A stretch of 7,307 nt of DNA. It comes from Actinomycetota bacterium (GTDB taxonomy: Bacteria; Actinomycetota; Humimicrobiia; Humimicrobiales; Humimicrobiaceae). Shown here in pieces: positions 6,372-7,307 of this stretch (positions within the stretch are counted from its first letter, which is position 1; each line of letters starts with the position of its first letter). The DNA is taken from the NCBI GenBank assembly GCA_028696435.1, contig JAQVHC010000062.1, positions 1 to 7,307 of the forward strand. Direction: 5' to 3'. The translations under genes and the position numbers were made by a program. The notes under the pieces were generated by a model that was not told the DNA's origin, did no database searches, and saw only the letters and a program-made list of their open reading frames with translations.

Positions 6372-6399
6372 AAGTGTGACACTTAAGTGACCGGGGTCT
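6372..6399. other. Interlocked palindromes between toxin gene and phosphoesterase
   Basis: AAGTGTGACACTT (6372-6384) is a perfect dyad about its central G. Its right arm is shared with a second perfect palindrome CACTTAAGTG (6380-6389), giving three alternating half-sites AAGTGT, ACACTT and AAGTGA. GACC and GGTC flank a GG immediately downstream (about 6389-6398). This short GC-richer patch stands out from the surrounding A/T DNA. It could be an operator or the remnant of a small mobile or REP-like element. The loops are too short for a normal intrinsic terminator. Confidence 0.45.
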
Positions 6400-6458
6400 T
6401 TATTCTTTCTATGAAATTTATGTAATTGTTTATGTTATCATTTTTATCATTTATGTGT

Positions 6459-6470
6459 ATTGTTAACAAT
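6459..6470. promoter_or_regulatory. Perfect 12-base palindrome ATTGTTAACAAT upstream of the phosphoesterase
   Basis: ATTGTTAACAAT reads the same on both strands and lies 73 bases before the ATG at 6544, in a run of TTTATGTTAT-like repeats (about 6429-6494). It could be a regulator site, but a palindrome this short and AT-rich is not rare in such DNA. Confidence 0.25.
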
Positions 6471-6543
6471 TTATGTTATTATTTACGTTATTATAGAAAC
6501 TAGAAACTTACAGAAGTACAGAAATGTATTTTTTATTTTGATT

Positions 6544-7167
6544 ATGAAAATATTATTAATAAGCGACAGGGTAGTTGAACACATATACAGCAATAATATT
6601 GCGGATAGGTTTAGTGATATAAGTTTTGTTATTTCCTGTGGTGATCTTCCTGCCTACTATCTTGAATTTATAGTATCCACACTCAACAAACCACTTTTTT
6701 ACGTTCTGGGAAACCATGATATTAATAAAATTTATACCGAAGACGGGATAAAATCCGGTCTTCCTGAAGGGTGTATTAATCTTGACCAAAAAGTAATTGA
6801 GTATAATGATGTTATACTGATGGGGCTCGAGGGTTCGATGAAATACAGTGGAGGCGATTACCAGTATTCTGAACTACAGATGTGCCGGAAGATTAACAGG
6901 TTAAAGCCATCTCTTTATAAGAATAAAATATTTAAAAAAAGATATGTTGATATTGTTGTTACCCATGCACCTCCTTTTAAAGTTCATGATGGCGAAGATT
7001 TGTGTCACACAGGCTTTAAGTGTTTTAATGATTTTATAAAAAAATATAAACCGAAGTATCTGGTTCACGGTCATGTTCATACATATGGTACTGCAAATAA
7101 CTGGGAGACAACCATAAATAGCACAAAGGTTATAAATGCTTATGGATACAGGATTATAGAGATTTAA
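6544..7167 (+). CDS. Calcineurin-like metallophosphoesterase
   Basis: Predicted two-metal phosphohydrolase of the calcineurin-like fold, cytoplasmic (no signal peptide), substrate unknown. 207 residues from ATG 6544. Metal-site motifs: D8 in LLISDRVVEH, GD (33-34) in SCGDLPAYYLEF, GNHD (56-59), TH (140-141) in VVTHAPPF, and GHVH (176-179). The first motif is D-x-V instead of the usual D-x-H. I recall a Clostridia/Chloroflexi group with the same S-D-x-x-V opening, CGDLPxYYLE, GLEGS (here 94-98), THAPP and a closing INxYxYR (here NAYGYRIIEI), so this may be normal for the subfamily. The frame is open upstream to a TTG at 6460, but that extension is low-complexity, and MKILLISD is the natural first strand. 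Neither start has a clear Shine-Dalgarno. It follows the toxin gene by 187 bases and is probably a separate unit. Confidence 0.88.
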   Translation: MKILLISDRVVEHIYSNNIADRFSDISFVISCGDLPAYYLEFIVSTLNKPLFYVLGNHDINKIYTEDGIKSGLPEGCINLDQKVIEYNDVILMGLEGSMKYSGGDYQYSELQMCRKINRLKPSLYKNKIFKKRYVDIVVTHAPPFKVHDGEDLCHTGFKCFNDFIKKYKPKYLVHGHVHTYGTANNWETTINSTKVINAYGYRIIEI

Positions 7168-7257
7168 TTTATCAGAACCCAACTGACAGAAGTTACAAAG
7201 ATGTTAGAAGAGGAACTTATTAATTTATAAAAAAAGAGATATTAGATTAGTGCATTA

Positions 7258-7307
7258 ATGGTAAATACTAAAACAAAAATACCCTATGACATATCAAATC
7301 AGGAGTT
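7258..7307 (+). CDS. Possible start of a further gene, cut by the window edge
   Basis: From ATG 7258 the frame MVNTKTKIPYDISNQE stays open to the end of the window (16 codons). No Shine-Dalgarno is visible and the fragment is too short to recognise. The preceding 90 bases (7168-7257) show no terminator and no RNA gene. This is a guess based on an open frame only. Confidence 0.2.
   Translation, partial: MVNTKTKIPYDISNQE

Noticed and set aside
6460..6543. N-terminal extension of the phosphoesterase from a TTG start
   Set aside because: It adds low-complexity Ile/Tyr/Val residues from TTTATGTTAT-like repeats, has no ribosome binding site, and precedes the natural first strand MKILLISD.

Overview
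The window looks like an AT-rich bacterial chromosome with ordinary housekeeping genes and one small accessory cassette. The glutamyl-tRNA synthetase is bacterial in type. A class A penicillin-binding protein with a single C-terminal PASTA domain points to a Gram-positive-type lineage (Bacillota, Actinomycetota, Chloroflexota or an uncultivated relative). The metallophosphoesterase resembles proteins I remember from Clostridia and Chloroflexi. I cannot name the organism. Intergenic DNA is very AT-rich and carries several short degenerate repeats.

Layout. Positions 1-2834 are on the minus strand: a GTG-started bifunctional peptidoglycan synthase (549-2834), then after 90 bases the 5' third of gltX (1-458), which runs off the left edge. 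A 420-base divergent intergenic region (2835-3254) holds a plausible minus-strand promoter and an imperfect 29-base tandem repeat. From 3255 everything is on the plus strand: the alpha (3255-4241) and beta (4526-5497) subunits of a thiamine-diphosphate 2-oxo acid or acetoin dehydrogenase E1, separated by an unusual 284-base repeat-bearing gap; a type II toxin-antitoxin pair (ribbon-helix-helix antitoxin 5643-5918, VapC-type PIN toxin 5934-6356) with its own promoter and a perfect 25-base palindromic operator candidate; a spacer with interlocking palindromes; and a metallophosphoesterase (6544-7167). The last 140 bases hold at most the first codons of another gene.

Functional reading. The E1 alpha and beta subunits should form one heterotetrameric decarboxylase, but no E2 (lipoyl acyltransferase) or E3 gene follows. 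The toxin-antitoxin cassette sits immediately downstream, where E2 might be expected. The toxin-antitoxin pair is a self-contained, probably autoregulated unit. No RNA gene, CRISPR array or complete mobile element was seen. I found no convincing new system. The best second-look items are the palindrome over the toxin-antitoxin promoter, the E1 pair without E2/E3, the GT51 motif variant in the penicillin-binding protein, and the interlocked palindromes at 6372-6389.
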